Source of the DNA: Romboutsia_C sp015668195
GTDB lineage: Bacteria > Bacillota > Clostridia > Peptostreptococcales > Peptostreptococcaceae
Assembly: GCF_015668195.1 (NCBI RefSeq)
Contig: NZ_JADPFC010000003.1
Location: 186,001-250,000 of the forward strand
Reading direction: 5' to 3'
DNA length: 64,000 bases
Shown: one piece after another, positions 62,743 to 64,000 of the stretch
Numbering within the stretch: position 1 is the stretch's first letter
Layout of the letters: each line of letters opens with the position of its first letter
Program-made: the position numbers and the translations under genes
The notes under the pieces: generated by a model
What the model was told of the DNA's origin: nothing
The model's database searches: none
Seen by the model: the letters and a program-made list of their open reading frames with translations, nothing else

Positions 62743-63567
62743 CTATTTTATGCTTATAAGCCCTTCACCTTCTACTATTTTCTGACCTTCTTCACTTAAT
62801 ATGAACTCAATAAATTCATTTCCTTTTTCAGTAATATTTTCTTCTTTACTAACTAGTAAAAATGGTCTAGCTAGAGGATATTTCTTATCCTTAACATTTT
62901 CTACTGTTAATTCTTGTCCTTCTACTGTCAATTGTTTTACTTTATCATCAACATATGAAGATGATATATATCCTATTGCATTTTCATTACCTTCTACTGT
63001 AGATTTTATATTTCCTGATCCATCACTTATTTGTGCATCTTGAGTTAACTCATCTGCTTCAAATCCAACTATTTCCTCAAAAGCCCCTCTAGTTCCTGAT
63101 CCATCTTCTCTTGATACTACTACTATTGGAGCATCTTTTCCTCCAACTTCTTTCCAGTTATTTATCTTCCCTGTGTATATATCCTTTATTTGCTCAATAC
63201 TTAAATCTTTTACTTCATTTGATTTATTAGTAACTACTGCTATAGCATCTAATGCTATTTCAGCTTCCTTTAATCCTGCTTGCTTTTCTTCATCTTTTAA
63301 ATCTCTAGATGCCATACCTATTTGAGATGTTCCATCTATTGCATTTTTTATACCTGCTGAAGATCCCAATTGCTGAACTTCTATAGATACACCTTCATTC
63401 TTACTTTGGAAATCTTTCGCTAATACCTCTATTGCTGGACCGACTGACGTTGAACCTGATATCGTAATTTTTTCCCCCTCTGATTTTGAACCTGAACCAC
63501 ATCCTACTGCTAAACTTCCTACTAATATTGTACTTGATAATAATACCGCTACCTTTTTCTTAAACAT
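62743..63567 (-). CDS. pstS: Phosphate-binding lipoprotein PstS
   Basis: The 274-residue protein has a lipoprotein signal (KKVAVLLSSTILVGSLAVGC, lipid-modified Cys at about 23) and the PstS fold: ISGSTSVGPAIEVLA and SREDGSGTRGAFEE bind phosphate, followed by GNIKSTVEGNENAIGYIS. It captures phosphate at the cell surface and hands it to PstCA. GGAGGGAA precedes the ATG. Confidence 0.97.
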   Translation of the reverse strand: MFKKKVAVLLSSTILVGSLAVGCGSGSKSEGEKITISGSTSVGPAIEVLAKDFQSKNEGVSIEVQQLGSSAGIKNAIDGTSQIGMASRDLKDEEKQAGLKEAEIALDAIAVVTNKSNEVKDLSIEQIKDIYTGKINNWKEVGGKDAPIVVVSREDGSGTRGAFEEIVGFEADELTQDAQISDGSGNIKSTVEGNENAIGYISSSYVDDKVKQLTVEGQELTVENVKDKKYPLARPFLLVSKEENITEKGNEFIEFILSEEGQKIVEGEGLISIK

Positions 63568-63717
63568 AATATTCCCTCCATATGTATTTGATAATTTATT
63601 TTAATTTTTATTCATGTTTCTGCTACAATTCTTTGTTTGCTTTGCTGTTCTTTATACTTTAATATTACAGTTATTTTGTTAAGTAAATATTATGAACAAG
63701 TTAAAGGGATGTAAATT

Positions 63718-63840
63718 ATGTTAAGAAAAAGTAAAATTCAATATACTCCATTTTGTAAACAATATGACTTTAAATTCACTTTAAGCGACGTTTCCACAAA
63801 ACACTTAAATATATATTACTCAAAATATAAAAAGGCTTAA
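63718..63840 (+). CDS. Possible 40-residue gene
   Basis: The frame starts MLRKSKIQYTPFCKQYDFKF and ends YYSKYKKA, with AAAGGGA upstream of the ATG. It runs through the partial repeat copy 5 and its stop lies in the following terminator. Basic composition and overlap with repeat DNA make an accidental frame quite possible. The remainder of 63568-63717 has no visible gene. Confidence 0.22.
   Translation: MLRKSKIQYTPFCKQYDFKFTLSDVSTKHLNIYYSKYKKA
63771..63830. repeat. Dispersed intergenic repeat, partial copy 5
   Basis: AAATTCACTTTAAGCGACG, a CAAAACACTT stretch and TACTCAAAATAT are recognisable from the first half of the family. The rest is lost. Like copies 2-4 it abuts a terminator (63829-63865). 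Confidence 0.45.
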
Positions 63841-63865
63841 AGTTATTAATAACTTAAGCCTTTTT
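63829..63865. terminator. Bidirectional terminator after the pepF-like gene
   Basis: AAAAAGGCTTAAAGTTATT and AATAACTTAAGCCTTTTT pair with one bulged base. It follows the end of the minus-strand peptidase gene at 63877. Confidence 0.8.
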
Positions 63866-63876
63866 AATGTTATGTT

Positions 63877-64000
63877 TTATCCTTTATATTGTTCTTCTAA
63901 TTTATCAACTAGTCCTTTGAATATTTGTAAAGCTTCTTCAACAGATTCTTTTTTCTCCATGTCTACTCCAGCTTTTCTTAGTTGATCTAATGGATATTCA
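63877..64000 (-). CDS. Oligoendopeptidase F-like protein, C-terminal end only
   Basis: The last 40 codons of a gene that enters from the right read EYPLDQLRKAGVDMEKKESV and end LEEQYKG. The YPLD-L-KAGVDM segment is typical for the C-terminus of M3-family oligoendopeptidase F, a zinc peptidase for short peptides. The catalytic HExxH is outside the window, so the call rests on the tail only. Confidence 0.7.
   Translation of the reverse strand, partial: EYPLDQLRKAGVDMEKKESVEEALQIFKGLVDKLEEQYKG

Overview
The window is low-GC DNA with clostridial gene content. Spore genes, sigma-54, a Val T-box, a class B sortase, clostridial-type glycolysis and the order cggR-gap-pgk-tpiA-gpmI-eno-secG-rnr-smpB-ssrA together point to a spore-forming anaerobe of the Peptostreptococcaceae (Clostridium cluster XI, near Clostridioides, Paraclostridium or Paeniclostridium). 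Genus is inferred from layout and protein resemblance only. Most genes lie on the minus strand; the main plus-strand block is 28.0-35.6 kb.

Region by region: (1) 1-0.6 kb, the 5' part of a LicT-type antiterminator gene with a terminator-like leader. (2) 0.85-7.04 kb, a genomic island stacked on the 3' end of ssrA (tmRNA). Two displaced copies of the tmRNA 3' end, each followed by its own terminator, divide it into an older islet with an ECF sigma/anti-sigma pair and a younger islet with a complete two-gene Gabija anti-phage system (gajA, gajB) and a wrecked integrase fused to what looks like a RadC tail. (3) 7.0-23.4 kb, housekeeping: ssrA, smpB, rnr, secG, the glycolytic block under CggR, rpoN, hslO, a methyltransferase and a spore-DNA protein. 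(4) 23.5-31.9 kb, an M20 amidohydrolase and then a divergent cluster strongly resembling the oxidative and dehydrating part of the bile-acid 7-alpha-dehydroxylation (bai) pathway: BaiE-like, BaiH-like, BaiCD-like and BaiA-like proteins around an IclR regulator, with no CoA ligase, CoA transferase or transporter. (5) 32.2-35.6 kb, asd-dapA-dapB-dapH for lysine/diaminopimelate. (6) 35.7-50.1 kb, sortase B, hpt, a cysteine desulfidase with its sigma-54 activator, spore-related and small genes, folC. (7) 50.3-59 kb, valS with T-box, an [FeFe]-hydrogenase-like protein, glutamate dehydrogenase. (8) 59.2-63.6 kb, pstSCAB-phoU, then the end of a pepF-like peptidase gene.

The two most interesting systems are the bai-like cluster and the Gabija island. 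The bai-like cluster could carry out ring oxidation, dehydration and reduction of a steroid-like or other alicyclic substrate that is not bound to CoA; both flanks share a TGTTTTGAA motif that may be the IclR operator. Other signals worth attention are a family of dispersed intergenic repeats that directly abut rho-independent terminators, a sigma-54 promoter with upstream palindromes at the cysteine desulfidase gene, and several small genes (for example 41969-42109).
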